Source: Bacteroidota bacterium
GTDB taxonomy: Bacteria; Bacteroidota; Bacteroidia; Cytophagales; Cyclobacteriaceae
Reading direction: 5' to 3'
Assembly: GCA_018267195.1 (NCBI GenBank)
Contig: JAFDYY010000027.1
Coordinates: 1-44,711 of the forward strand
DNA length: 44,711 bases
Each line of letters opens with the position of its first letter. The first letter of the stretch is position 1. Shown here piece by piece: positions 18,700 through 26,088 of this stretch. Below the pieces are notes generated by a model. That model saw only the letters and a program-made list of their open reading frames with translations. It was not told the DNA's origin and did no database searches. A program made the position numbers and the translations under genes.

Positions 18700-19550
18700 T
18701 TTTTTACTGTTAAAAACTCATTCACTAAATTTTTAAACAAATCGTCATTATCCAAATCGTATTTTGCGTGCTTGGCGATTTTTATTGCTTGCGCTTTTGC
18801 ATCGTTGGCATAGCGATATATTTTCCATTGGCCTTGTTCATACTCTAAAGCTGTAAGGTTTTCTACCCAATCGCCTGAGTTAAGGTAAACTACCGTTCCG
18901 CGGCTGCTCGTAATATTTTTTATTTCCGGTTGGTGTATGTGCCCACAAATAACAAAATCGTATCCATTGTCAATGGCAATTTCAGCCGCTGTTTTTTCAA
19001 AATTGTTTATAAATTTTACCGCTTGTTTAACAGAATCTTTTACCTGTTTCGATAGCGATATTTTTCCCTTGCCCACTGTTTTCATAAAAAAATTAACGGC
19101 CGAATTAAGTAAGATTAGTAAGTCATAACCAACGGCTCCAAGTTTGGCCAGCCATTTTGAATAGCGCATCGTCACATCAAACACATCCCCATGAAACACC
19201 CAGGCTCTTTTTCCATTCAGCAACAGTGTTTTTTTATTAGCAATTGAAAATGTACCCAAACGAAACCCGGCAAACTTGCGCAGCATCTCATCATGGTTGC
19301 CGGTAAGGTACGTAACCTTGGTGCCCTTGGCCAGCAACCCGGTTATATGCTTTACCACCTGCATGTGCGACTTAGGCCAGTAGCGTTTGCTAAACTGCCA
19401 CATATCAATAATGTCGCCATTCAGTATTAAATGTTTAGGTTTAATGGTTTTCAGGTAACGCAATAATTCTTCGGCCTGGCAGCCGTACGTACCGAGATGT
19501 ATATCCGAAAGGATGACAATTTCTACTTCGCGTTTTTTCTTGCTAACCAA
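18696..19550 (-). CDS. LpxH-like metallophosphatase (UDP-2,3-diacylglucosamine diphosphatase family)
   Basis: 284 residues with every metal motif of the calcineurin-like phosphoesterases: SDIHLG (Asp16, His18), NGDIIDMW (Asp46), GNHDE (Asn85, His86), FHGD (His120) and GHIHQPE (His204, His206). The spacing and the helical cap fit the UDP-2,3-diacylglucosamine diphosphatase family (LpxH/LpxI-like) that makes lipid X in lipid A synthesis. Many Bacteroidota have more than one such paralogue, so it may act on another lipid-linked diphosphate. The glycosyltransferase gene follows with a 4-base overlap. The start codon is GTG or ATG within the frame at 19550. The C-terminal tail from about 240 is Lys-rich and not conserved-looking. 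Confidence 0.88.
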   Translation of the reverse strand: MVSKKKREVEIVILSDIHLGTYGCQAEELLRYLKTIKPKHLILNGDIIDMWQFSKRYWPKSHMQVVKHITGLLAKGTKVTYLTGNHDEMLRKFAGFRLGTFSIANKKTLLLNGKRAWVFHGDVFDVTMRYSKWLAKLGAVGYDLLILLNSAVNFFMKTVGKGKISLSKQVKDSVKQAVKFINNFEKTAAEIAIDNGYDFVICGHIHQPEIKNITSSRGTVVYLNSGDWVENLTALEYEQGQWKIYRYANDAKAQAIKIAKHAKYDLDNDDLFKNLVNEFLTVKK

Positions 19551-19647
19551 TCAATTTTTTACACAAAGAACGCTTTAGAAAAAAGAATGAGTGTAAAGAG
19601 AATATTATTAAAATATTACTTCATCGCCTATGCATTATATTCTATTG

Positions 19648-19655
19648 TATTTTTG
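19648..19655 (+). promoter_or_regulatory. -7 box (TATTTTTG) of the histidine kinase gene
   Basis: Exact TAnnTTTG, 15 bases before the ATG; no clear -33 TTG. The leader would be about 8-9 bases. Confidence 0.45.
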
Positions 19656-19670
19656 CGCATCTGCTAAAAA

Positions 19671-20720
19671 ATGTTTTACAACGCCCGTTTTCTTTCCTTC
19701 TTTTTGGCCGTTTCCATAGCGGTCGTTACAGGGCTTTTTCTTTCGTTGGTAGAGGGGGTGGACCGGCAGACATTGGTGGTGGCCACTGCAATCAGTTTTT
19801 CGGTTTCTTACCTAACCATTTTTGTTGTGTTGGAGTTTCTGATCTTCCGCGGCCTAAACAAGGTTAACAAAATGATGAATAAACTGATGAAGCGCGAACT
19901 AAAATCGCTGCGGCAAGAAAAAACAACGACTCTGCTCAACCCTTTCGAAAAATTAAATCAGGAAATTGCCTCCTTTGCGTTACTCCAGCAAAAAGAAATT
20001 GATGAACTGAAAAAACTGGAAGCTTTCCGTAAAGAATTTGTAGCCAACGTGTCGCACGAATTAAAAACCCCCATCTTTGCCGCCCAGGGGTTTGTACACA
20101 CCTTATTAGACGGAGCCGTAAACGATAAAAGTGTACGCGATAAGTTCCTGAAAAAAGCAGCCAAAAGTTTAGATGGCCTCGATTCGCTCGTACAAGATTT
20201 GCTTACCCTCTCGCAAATTGAAACGGGCGATATAAAGATGAAATTCAATTCGGTAGATCTTGTTAAACTAACCGAAGAAGTAATTGATCAGTTTGAAGAA
20301 AGAGCCAAGACAAAAAAAATTCAATTAAAAATACATCCTCCTAAACCGCCCAAAGTATTGGCTCATGCCGATGAACTGCGGATCAGCCAGGTGATGACCA
20401 ACCTCATTTCAAATGCCATCAACTACACCTCCGAAGGCGGAGAGGTAACCGTTTCGTTTGAGGTGAGCAAAAAAAATATCATCACTTCTGTTGCCGATAC
20501 CGGAGAAGGGATTCCGTCCGAGCACCTCAATCGTATATTTGAACGGTTTTATAGAGTTGACAAAAGCCGCAGCCGCGAAAAAGGCGGCACGGGGCTGGGC
20601 TTAGCTATTGTAAAACATATTTTAGAAAGCCATAACACCAAAGCCGAAGTGCAAAGCGAAGTAGGAAAGGGCTCCGTGTTTAGTTTTAAATTAACAAAAT
20701 CAAAAGAGGAAAAGGATTAG
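19671..20720 (+). CDS. PhoR-like sensor histidine kinase
   Basis: 349 residues. Two membrane helices (about 8-26 and 34-58) enclose a very short outer loop, so there is no large sensor domain and no HAMP or PAS that I can recognise. The HisKA motif FVANVSHELKTP has phospho-acceptor His129. The HATPase domain shows the N box (QVMTNLISNAINYT), G1 (VADTGEGIP), F box (FERFYRVDK) and G2 (GGTGLGLAIVK). This closely follows PhoR-type kinases that pair with OmpR/PhoB regulators. The best local partner is the regulator at 15765-16460. It is 8 bases upstream of the pseudouridine synthase gene and probably cotranscribed. The stimulus is not deducible from sequence; with almost no periplasmic part, sensing may be in the membrane. 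Confidence 0.95.
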   Translation: MFYNARFLSFFLAVSIAVVTGLFLSLVEGVDRQTLVVATAISFSVSYLTIFVVLEFLIFRGLNKVNKMMNKLMKRELKSLRQEKTTTLLNPFEKLNQEIASFALLQQKEIDELKKLEAFRKEFVANVSHELKTPIFAAQGFVHTLLDGAVNDKSVRDKFLKKAAKSLDGLDSLVQDLLTLSQIETGDIKMKFNSVDLVKLTEEVIDQFEERAKTKKIQLKIHPPKPPKVLAHADELRISQVMTNLISNAINYTSEGGEVTVSFEVSKKNIITSVADTGEGIPSEHLNRIFERFYRVDKSRSREKGGTGLGLAIVKHILESHNTKAEVQSEVGKGSVFSFKLTKSKEEKD

Positions 20721-20728
20721 CTTTTTGT

Positions 20729-21448
20729 ATGAAAAACTCCAAGGTAATTTTTTCTGCTTGGGTGCTTTTTGAAGACCCCGATTTTTTGGTTATCAACAAA
20801 CCTCCTTTTATCTCCACTTTAGAAGACCGAAATGAGCCGGTTAATATTTTAAGTTTAGCGCGAGAGGTTGAACCCGATCCGCAGGTTTGCCATCGGTTAG
20901 ATAAAGACACTTCCGGGGTATTGGCCATTGCCCGAAACCCCGAAGCCTACCGCCATTTGAGCATGCAATTTGAAAATCGCGAAGTCATTAAAACCTACCA
21001 TGCCATAACAGACGGCATCCATCGTTTCGAAAATAAACTGGTGGACCGCTCGATTTTAAAAATGAGTGACGGCACCGTAAAAATCGCCCACGAAGGCAAA
21101 CCGGCCCAAACCTATTTTAATACCGAACAGACATTTAAAAACAATACCTTCATCCGGTGCAGCCCCATAACCGGGCGTATGCACCAAATCCGCATACACC
21201 TGGCCTATCTTAAAGCCCCCATTACAGGCGATGAAACCTATGGCGGCAGGCCTTTTCTGGTTTCTTCGGTAAAAAGAAATTTTCATTTAAAAAAAATGAC
21301 CGAAGAGCAACCCCTGATGAAGCGAATGGCCTTACACGCCTTTTCCCTCGAATTTGCTTTATTTAGTGGGAAAAAAATAAAAATAGAAGCCCCTTACCCT
21401 AAGGATTTCAAGGCTTTACTGCATCAATTGCAAGTACACCGCAGGTAA
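20729..21448 (+). CDS. RluA-family pseudouridine synthase
   Basis: 239 residues; converts uridine to pseudouridine in an RNA. The family motif HRLDKDTSG has catalytic Asp58. Before it is LFEDPDFLVINKP, and after it GRMHQIRIHLAYLKAPITGDETYGG, in parts, both typical of RluA/RluC/RluD. There is no N-terminal S4 domain, so it is of the RluA or RluC-without-S4 size, and the target (23S rRNA or tRNA) cannot be assigned. It follows the kinase gene by 8 bases and precedes the L13 promoter. Confidence 0.94.
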   Translation: MKNSKVIFSAWVLFEDPDFLVINKPPFISTLEDRNEPVNILSLAREVEPDPQVCHRLDKDTSGVLAIARNPEAYRHLSMQFENREVIKTYHAITDGIHRFENKLVDRSILKMSDGTVKIAHEGKPAQTYFNTEQTFKNNTFIRCSPITGRMHQIRIHLAYLKAPITGDETYGGRPFLVSSVKRNFHLKKMTEEQPLMKRMALHAFSLEFALFSGKKIKIEAPYPKDFKALLHQLQVHRR

Positions 21449-21462
21449 ATAATTGACCATGC

Positions 21463-21493
21463 TTGCATAATCTGCTTTTTGAGCCTACTTTTG
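21463..21493 (+). promoter_or_regulatory. Promoter of the ribosomal protein L13 operon
   Basis: TTG (21463-21465), 20 bases, then an exact TACTTTTG box (21486-21493). Transcription would start near 21500. A short hairpin (CCCTT/AAGGG, 21497-21510) sits at the predicted 5' end, and the leader to the GTG start is about 36 bases. An L13 leader of autoregulatory type is possible, but the hairpin alone is too weak to claim one. Confidence 0.6.
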
Positions 21494-21535
21494 TGTCCCT
21501 TTTTAAAGGGGTATTCATTTTAAACAGTTATAAAA

Positions 21536-21979
21536 GTGGATCAATTAAGTTATAAAACAATCTTTACCAACAAGGCTACTGCCGAAAAAGGATGGGTATT
21601 GGTTGATGCAAAAGATCAGATATTGGGCCGTTTGGCCAGCCAGGTGGCCAAAGTACTCCGTGGCAAAAACAAGCCCACCTACACACCCAATACCGACATG
21701 GGCGACCATGTAATCATTATTAATGCCGACAAAATAAAGATGACCGGCAAAAAGTGGTCTAACCGCAAATTGTTTTTCTACTCGGGCTACCCGGGGGGCC
21801 AAAAGCAATTAACACCCAAGCAGATCAGCGAAAAAAACCCGGCTCGTCTGATTGAACTTTCTGTACGCAGAATGTTACCTAAAAACACCATGGGACGCCA
21901 GTTGTTTCGTAGCCTGCACGTATATGCCGGCACGCAACATGAACACCAGGCACAACAACCTAAAGAAATCAAGTTTTAA
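21536..21979 (+). CDS. rplM: 50S ribosomal protein L13
   Basis: 147 residues, typical length. Motifs include WVLVDAKDQILGRLASQVAKVLRGKNKPTYTP (in parts), GDHVIIINADKIKMTGKK and the C-terminal RMLPKNTMGRQL. The start is a GTG at 21536, supported because the next residues (DQLSYKTIF.NKAT) match the start of other Bacteroidota L13 proteins and no ATG lies nearby. It is the first gene of the L13-S9-S2-EF-Ts unit, with 3 bases before rpsI. Confidence 0.98.
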   Translation: MDQLSYKTIFTNKATAEKGWVLVDAKDQILGRLASQVAKVLRGKNKPTYTPNTDMGDHVIIINADKIKMTGKKWSNRKLFFYSGYPGGQKQLTPKQISEKNPARLIELSVRRMLPKNTMGRQLFRSLHVYAGTQHEHQAQQPKEIKF

Positions 21980-21982
21980 TAC

Positions 21983-22369
21983 ATGGAGATCATCAATACC
22001 ATCGGCAGAAGGAAAACCTCGGTAGCCCGGGTTTATGTAAAACCGGGCAAAGGCCAAATCGTTGTAAACGATCGCGAACTGAAAGAATATTTCCCTTCTG
22101 AAATCCTGCAAACTACGGTAAAACAAGCCCTCACCCTCTCTAAAGCTGAGGGTGATTACGATGTAGATGTAAACGTAGAGGGCGGTGGCTCAAAAGGTCA
22201 GGCCGAGGCTATCCGCTTAGGCATAGCCCGGGCCTTGGTTAAAATCAATACCGAAAACCGGCCTGCTTTAAAGAAAGAAGGCCTTCTTACCCGCGATTCG
22301 CGCATGGTAGAAAGAAAGAAGCCGGGTAGAAGAAAAGCAAGAAGAAGATTCCAGTTCAGCAAGCGTTAA
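21983..22369 (+). CDS. rpsI: 30S ribosomal protein S9
   Basis: 128 residues. Family motifs: [16 protein letters not shown] near the start, [19 protein letters not shown] in the middle and the basic C-terminal tail [18 protein letters not shown], which reaches toward the decoding centre. Follows rplM by 3 bases and precedes rpsB by 10, so it is cotranscribed. Confidence 0.98.
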   Translation: MEIINTIGRRKTSVARVYVKPGKGQIVVNDRELKEYFPSEILQTTVKQALTLSKAEGDYDVDVNVEGGGSKGQAEAIRLGIARALVKINTENRPALKKEGLLTRDSRMVERKKPGRRKARRRFQFSKR

Positions 22370-22379
22370 TCGAATAAAC

Positions 22380-23150
22380 ATGGCAGAGCAATTAACTGTA
22401 CAACAACTAATTGATGCAGGTGTCCATTTTGGCCACCTCACCCGCAAGTGGAACCCCCGGATGGCCGAGTACATCTATATGGAAAACAACGGCATCCACC
22501 TGATTGACCTGAACAAAACGGCCAAGTGCCTGGATGAAGCGGTTTACGCTATTAAGAACATTGTTCGTTCGGGCCGTAAAATCATGTTCGTGGCTACCAA
22601 AAAACAAGCCAAGGACATTGTGGTGCAAGAGGCTACCCGCTTAAACATGCCTTACGTTACCGAGCGCTGGTTGGGCGGTATGCTGACCAATTTCGCCACG
22701 ATTCGCAAGTCGCTGAAAAAACTTTCGCAGATAGAAAAAATGATGAAGGACGAATCGTTTGAGAACATCACCAAGAAAGAGAAACTGATGCTCTCCCGCG
22801 AAAAGGCAAAATTGCAAAAGCAACTAGGCGGTATTTCCGATCTGAATCGCTTGCCCGCTGCTTTGTTTGTGATTGACGTGAAGCGCGAACACATTGCCGT
22901 AGCCGAAGCTCAAAAACTGAATATCCCGGTGTTTGCCATGGTCGATACCAACTCAGATCCGTCAGACATTGATTTTCCGATCCCGGCAAACGATGATGCC
23001 TTTAAATCTATTTCCATCATTACTAACCACATTGGCAAAGCCATTGAAGAATCGCTGATGGAGCGCAAGAAAGATAAAGAGGAGGCCGGCCAAAAGAAGG
23101 ACGAAGAGGAGAAAAGAAAAATTGACGAAACCGTAGAGGAAACCAGATAA
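22380..23150 (+). CDS. rpsB: 30S ribosomal protein S2
   Basis: 256 residues. Motifs: LIDAGVHFGHLTRKWNP near the N-terminus, FVATKKQAKDIV, ERWLGGMLTNFATI and the nucleotide-like loop NIPVFAMVDTNSDPS. The last 30 or so residues are a charged Lys/Glu tail (KDKEEAGQKKDEEEKRK), which is an extension relative to E. coli S2. It is followed by a 116-base gap with a two-state hairpin before tsf. Confidence 0.98.
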   Translation: MAEQLTVQQLIDAGVHFGHLTRKWNPRMAEYIYMENNGIHLIDLNKTAKCLDEAVYAIKNIVRSGRKIMFVATKKQAKDIVVQEATRLNMPYVTERWLGGMLTNFATIRKSLKKLSQIEKMMKDESFENITKKEKLMLSREKAKLQKQLGGISDLNRLPAALFVIDVKREHIAVAEAQKLNIPVFAMVDTNSDPSDIDFPIPANDDAFKSISIITNHIGKAIEESLMERKKDKEEAGQKKDEEEKRKIDETVEETR

Positions 23151-23174
23151 TTCTTGCTTATCCCTTGCCGATTA

Positions 23175-23230
23175 GCCGATGTTCGGCCTCGGCCTGAAAA
23201 CATCGGCCAGTACAGTCGATGTTTTTTTTT
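23175..23230 (+). promoter_or_regulatory. Candidate attenuator: competing hairpins between rpsB and tsf
   Basis: Three segments share one complement. A is GCCGATGTT (23175-23183), B is AAAACATCGGC (23197-23207), and C is GTCGATGTTTT (23215-23225). B pairs with A over 9 bp, or with C over about 11 bp (nine Watson-Crick, one G-U, one C-G) with a 7-base loop. The B:C hairpin is followed by T-run 23226-23230, so it looks like an intrinsic terminator; A:B would be the antiterminator. The site begins 25 bases after the rpsB stop and ends 37 bases before tsf. Whether both forms exist in vivo is inference; a plain terminator with a chance repeat is possible. Confidence 0.6.
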
Positions 23231-23266
23231 TAATAATAGAGAATAATTAACCATTAAAATACCCGT

Positions 23267-24094
23267 ATGATTACCGCACAAGATGTAAATAAACTCCGCA
23301 CCATGACCGGTGCCGGCATGATGGATTGCAAAAAGGCTTTAACCGAAGCCAATGGCGATTTTGAAAAAGCCATTGAGATACTCAGAAAAAAAGGACAGAA
23401 AGTGTCGGCCAGTCGTTCAGACAAAGATGCCAAAGAAGGATCCGTGTTTATTAAAGTTTCTGACGACAAAAAAGAAGCTGTACTGATCGCCCTGAATTGT
23501 GAAACTGATTTTGTGGCAAAGAATGAAGAATTTCAAAGCCTGGGCAAACTGATTGCCGAAACCGCGTTCACTAAAAAATCAGCCGATAAAGAATCTTTGC
23601 TGAACGAAAAAGCCGGCAGCCTTACCATTAATGAAAAGATTACTGAATTGGTGGGGAAAATCGGAGAGAAATTAGAAGTTACTTCTTTTGTGTACATGAA
23701 AGGCGAAGCCATAGTTCCATACATCCATGCGGGCAGCAAGCTAGGCGTGCTCGTTTCGCTGAAAGGCGTAAATGGAAAAGATGTAACCGATGCCGGCAAA
23801 GACGTAGGCATGCAGATTGCCGCCATGAGCCCGGTAGCTGTAGATGAAACCTCAGTCGATAAAACCGTTATTGAAAAAGAACTGGAAATAGCCAAAGCTC
23901 AAATCCTGGCCGAAGGCAAACCGGCCAATATGGTAGATAAAATTGCGCAAGGAAAGCTGCAGAAATTTTATAAAGACAACACTTTGGTGCATCAGATTTT
24001 TGTGAAGGACAATTCCAAAACGGTAGCCCAGTATTTAGACAGCGTGCAGAAAGGACTTTCGGTGGCTGAATTTAAGCGCATCAGCATCGGGTAG
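23267..24094 (+). CDS. tsf: Translation elongation factor Ts
   Basis: 275 residues; recycles EF-Tu by releasing GDP. The N-terminal UBA-like part has VNKLRTMTGAGMMDCKKALTEANGD (in parts), followed by the signature NCETDFVAKNEEF. The core and C-terminal parts have MQIAAMSPVAV and a helical tail (GKLQKFYKDNTLVHQ, in parts). It is last in the ribosomal unit; a clear intrinsic terminator follows at 24121-24154. Confidence 0.98.
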   Translation: MITAQDVNKLRTMTGAGMMDCKKALTEANGDFEKAIEILRKKGQKVSASRSDKDAKEGSVFIKVSDDKKEAVLIALNCETDFVAKNEEFQSLGKLIAETAFTKKSADKESLLNEKAGSLTINEKITELVGKIGEKLEVTSFVYMKGEAIVPYIHAGSKLGVLVSLKGVNGKDVTDAGKDVGMQIAAMSPVAVDETSVDKTVIEKELEIAKAQILAEGKPANMVDKIAQGKLQKFYKDNTLVHQIFVKDNSKTVAQYLDSVQKGLSVAEFKRISIG

Positions 24095-24120
24095 AGATAT
24101 ATGCATTAGCCCACTATAAT

Positions 24121-24154
24121 CAGCAAGGCACAAAACAGCCTTGCTGTTTTTTTT
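24121..24154 (+). terminator. Rho-independent terminator of the rplM-tsf unit
   Basis: Stem CAGCAAGGC (24121-24129) with GCCTTGCTG (24138-24146), a perfect 9 bp, loop of 8, then eight T (24147-24154). It is 26 bases after the tsf stop. Confidence 0.9.
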
Positions 24155-24333
24155 ATCCTATTCTATAAACCTCTAGCTGTGATCTCTAGTATCAGTCTAT
24201 CATCTAAAAAAAACATTAAAGAAAAATTAAATTAAATTATGATGGTGCCCGCTTAAAATAAAAACATGATGACGACTCACAACTTCAATTAAGTTATTCC
24301 GTATATTCACTTCATTAATAAAACCTAATTGAT

Positions 24334-24513
24334 ATGAAAACCTTTGCAAGAATTTTATCCATCGCATTGATTTGCTCGCTGGCCGGTTCGGTGGCTTTTG
24401 CTCAGACGCAGCAAAAAGAAAAACCGAAAAAAGAAGAGAAGAAAGAAAAGAAAGAGGAGAAAAAAGAGAAAAAGGAACATAAGAAAGACGAAAAGACCAA
24501 AAAGAAAGATTAA
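24334..24513 (+). CDS. Small exported Lys/Glu-rich protein (59 residues)
   Basis: ATG at 24334, TAA at 24511-24513. Residues 1-23 are a clean signal peptide (MKTFARILSIALICSLAG then SVAFA, cut before Gln24). The mature 36 residues are almost only Lys and Glu with a little Gln, Asp, His, Thr and Pro, and have no aromatic residues. Such tails are disordered and basic overall. I know no family; similar short exported Lys-rich ORFs are found in Bacteroidota and are usually unannotated. Its own terminator follows at 24527-24567 and the tsf terminator lies 180 bases upstream, so it is a separate monocistronic unit. The protein may bind polyanions such as nucleic acid or acidic glycans, but that is a guess from composition. 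The remaining 239 bases before it show only AT-rich sequence. Confidence 0.75.
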   Translation: MKTFARILSIALICSLAGSVAFAQTQQKEKPKKEEKKEKKEEKKEKKEHKKDEKTKKKD

Positions 24514-24526
24514 TCCTCTCTTGCAA

Positions 24527-24567
24527 CAAAAGAGGCTGCTTCAAAAAGGCAGCCTCTTTTGTTTTTT
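24527..24567 (+). terminator. Rho-independent terminator of the small Lys/Glu-rich gene
   Basis: Stem CAAAAGAGGCTGC (24527-24539) with GCAGCCTCTTTTG (24549-24561), a perfect 13 bp, loop of 9, followed by six T. It starts 14 bases after the TAA. Confidence 0.9.
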
Positions 24568-24724
24568 ACACCTCCGGTTTCCTGTGTATTTAAGGCCTTT
24601 CTTTTTCTTCCGAACGATGGATTTACTTATCTTGCAAACGTTTTCGCGGGCTCGTTAGAATAGAAATCTACCCCCCGCAGAATTCAGAAATAAACATATC
24701 ATTCACTCAAAATCATAAAATAAA

Positions 24725-25999
24725 ATGGCTTATATCGAACCTGCTCCTTTAGCTACCAAAGAAAATCCATTTGAAGCAATGATGACTCGTTTCCAAACAG
24801 CATCGCAAATTTTAGGATTAGAAGAAGAAGTGTATAACGTACTAAAAAATCCGGCCAAACAGGTTATTGTTTCGCTCCCGGTAACGATGGATGACGGAAG
24901 CATTAAAGTTTTTGAGGGCTATCGGGTAGTTCACTCCACCATATTGGGGCCCTCTAAAGGCGGGATCCGTTTCGATACACATGTAAACATAGATGAAGTA
25001 AAAGCTTTGGCCGCCTGGATGACCTGGAAATGTGCCGTGGTCGATATTCCGTATGGCGGAGCAAAAGGGGGCGTTACCTGCAACCCGCGCGAGATGTCGG
25101 CCGGTGAAATTGAGCGCCTCATGCGGGCCTACACCCAAGCCTTGGTGGATGTGTTTGGCCCAGACCAAGATATACCCGCGCCTGATATGGGTACCGGCCC
25201 ACGCGAAATGGCTTGGCTGATGGATCAATATTCGCGTAACAAAGGCATGACCGTAGCTGCAGTAGTTACGGGCAAACCCATTGTAATGGGTGGCTCGCTG
25301 GGCAGAACGGAAGCCACCGGCCGGGGAGTAATGGTATCGGCTTTAGCCGCGATGGAAAAACTAAAAATCAATCCCTACAAAGCTACTTGTGCCGTGCAAG
25401 GGTTTGGCAATGTAGGCTCATGGGCTGCTCGCCTACTCCACGAACGTGGCTTAAAGGTGCAGGCCGTAAGCGATTTGGGCGGTGCTTACTTCAATGAAAA
25501 CGGAATTGATATTGAGGCGGCTGTAAAATATCGCGACAGCAACAAAGGTTCGCTCGATGGATTTAAAGAAGCGCAAAAATTAACCGGTCAGGATATTTTA
25601 ACCCTGCCGGTAGATGTGTTGGTACCCGCGGCTACAGAAGATGTAATTACTGCCGACAATGCCGGTAAGATTCAAGCCAAACTTATTGTAGAAGGTGCCA
25701 ACGGTCCCACTTCTTCTAAGGCGGATGCCGTTATTTATGAAAAAGGGATCAGCGTAGTGCCCGATATCTTAGCCAATGCAGGCGGGGTTACGGTGTCTTA
25801 TTTTGAGTGGGTACAAAACCGTTTGGGTTACAAATGGACAGCCGAACGCGTAAACCGCAGAAGCGACCGGATCATGAAAGATGCTTTTGATAATGTGTAT
25901 AAAACGGCCTCCCAATACAAAGTTTCTTTACGTATCGCTGCCTACATGGTAGCCATAGATAAAGTAGCCAAGACCTATAAATTCAGAGGTGGATACTAA
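24725..25999 (+). CDS. Glu/Leu/Phe/Val-family dehydrogenase, glutamate dehydrogenase
   Basis: 424 residues; oxidative deamination of glutamate to 2-oxoglutarate, reversible. Motifs: GYRVVHSTILGPSKGGIRF with the substrate Lys, then TWKCAVVDIPYGGAKGGV with the catalytic Lys and AKGG loop. The Rossmann nucleotide-binding motif is AVQGFGNVGSWAARLL. The length and the GFGNVG motif followed by an acidic beta-2 end (VSDLGG) suggest an NAD-linked catabolic type, like RocG/GudB. It stands alone: terminator before it, and the psd promoter after it. The ATG start is at 24725, with no closer family alternative. I see no strong promoter in the 157-base gap; the best is TATCTTGC near 24637. Confidence 0.94.
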   Translation: MAYIEPAPLATKENPFEAMMTRFQTASQILGLEEEVYNVLKNPAKQVIVSLPVTMDDGSIKVFEGYRVVHSTILGPSKGGIRFDTHVNIDEVKALAAWMTWKCAVVDIPYGGAKGGVTCNPREMSAGEIERLMRAYTQALVDVFGPDQDIPAPDMGTGPREMAWLMDQYSRNKGMTVAAVVTGKPIVMGGSLGRTEATGRGVMVSALAAMEKLKINPYKATCAVQGFGNVGSWAARLLHERGLKVQAVSDLGGAYFNENGIDIEAAVKYRDSNKGSLDGFKEAQKLTGQDILTLPVDVLVPAATEDVITADNAGKIQAKLIVEGANGPTSSKADAVIYEKGISVVPDILANAGGVTVSYFEWVQNRLGYKWTAERVNRRSDRIMKDAFDNVYKTASQYKVSLRIAAYMVAIDKVAKTYKFRGGY

Positions 26000-26024
26000 A
26001 CCAACCGAAAACCAATCGTTGCCT

Positions 26025-26052
26025 GTGTAAAAGCGTTAGAAGCACTTTACAC
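26025..26052. repeat. Inverted repeat between gdh and psd
   Basis: GTGTAAA (26025-26031) with TTTACAC (26046-26052), a perfect 7-bp arm with a 14-base spacer that can add a GC pair inside. It covers the -33 region of the psd promoter, so it may be an operator or a weak gdh terminator. No T-run follows. Confidence 0.35.
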
Positions 26053-26061
26053 TTAAACTTT

Positions 26062-26069
26062 TAACTTTG
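26062..26069 (+). promoter_or_regulatory. -7 box (TAACTTTG) of the phosphatidylserine decarboxylase gene
   Basis: Exact TAnnTTTG, 19 bases before the ATG; the -33 element is not clear. Confidence 0.5.
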
Positions 26070-26088
26070 AGTTTCTAAATTATATAGA

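Noticed and set aside
24398..24658. 86-codon Lys/Arg-rich plus-strand frame
   Set aside because: It is a frame shift of the repetitive AAG/GAA sequence of the small exported gene and runs through its terminator.
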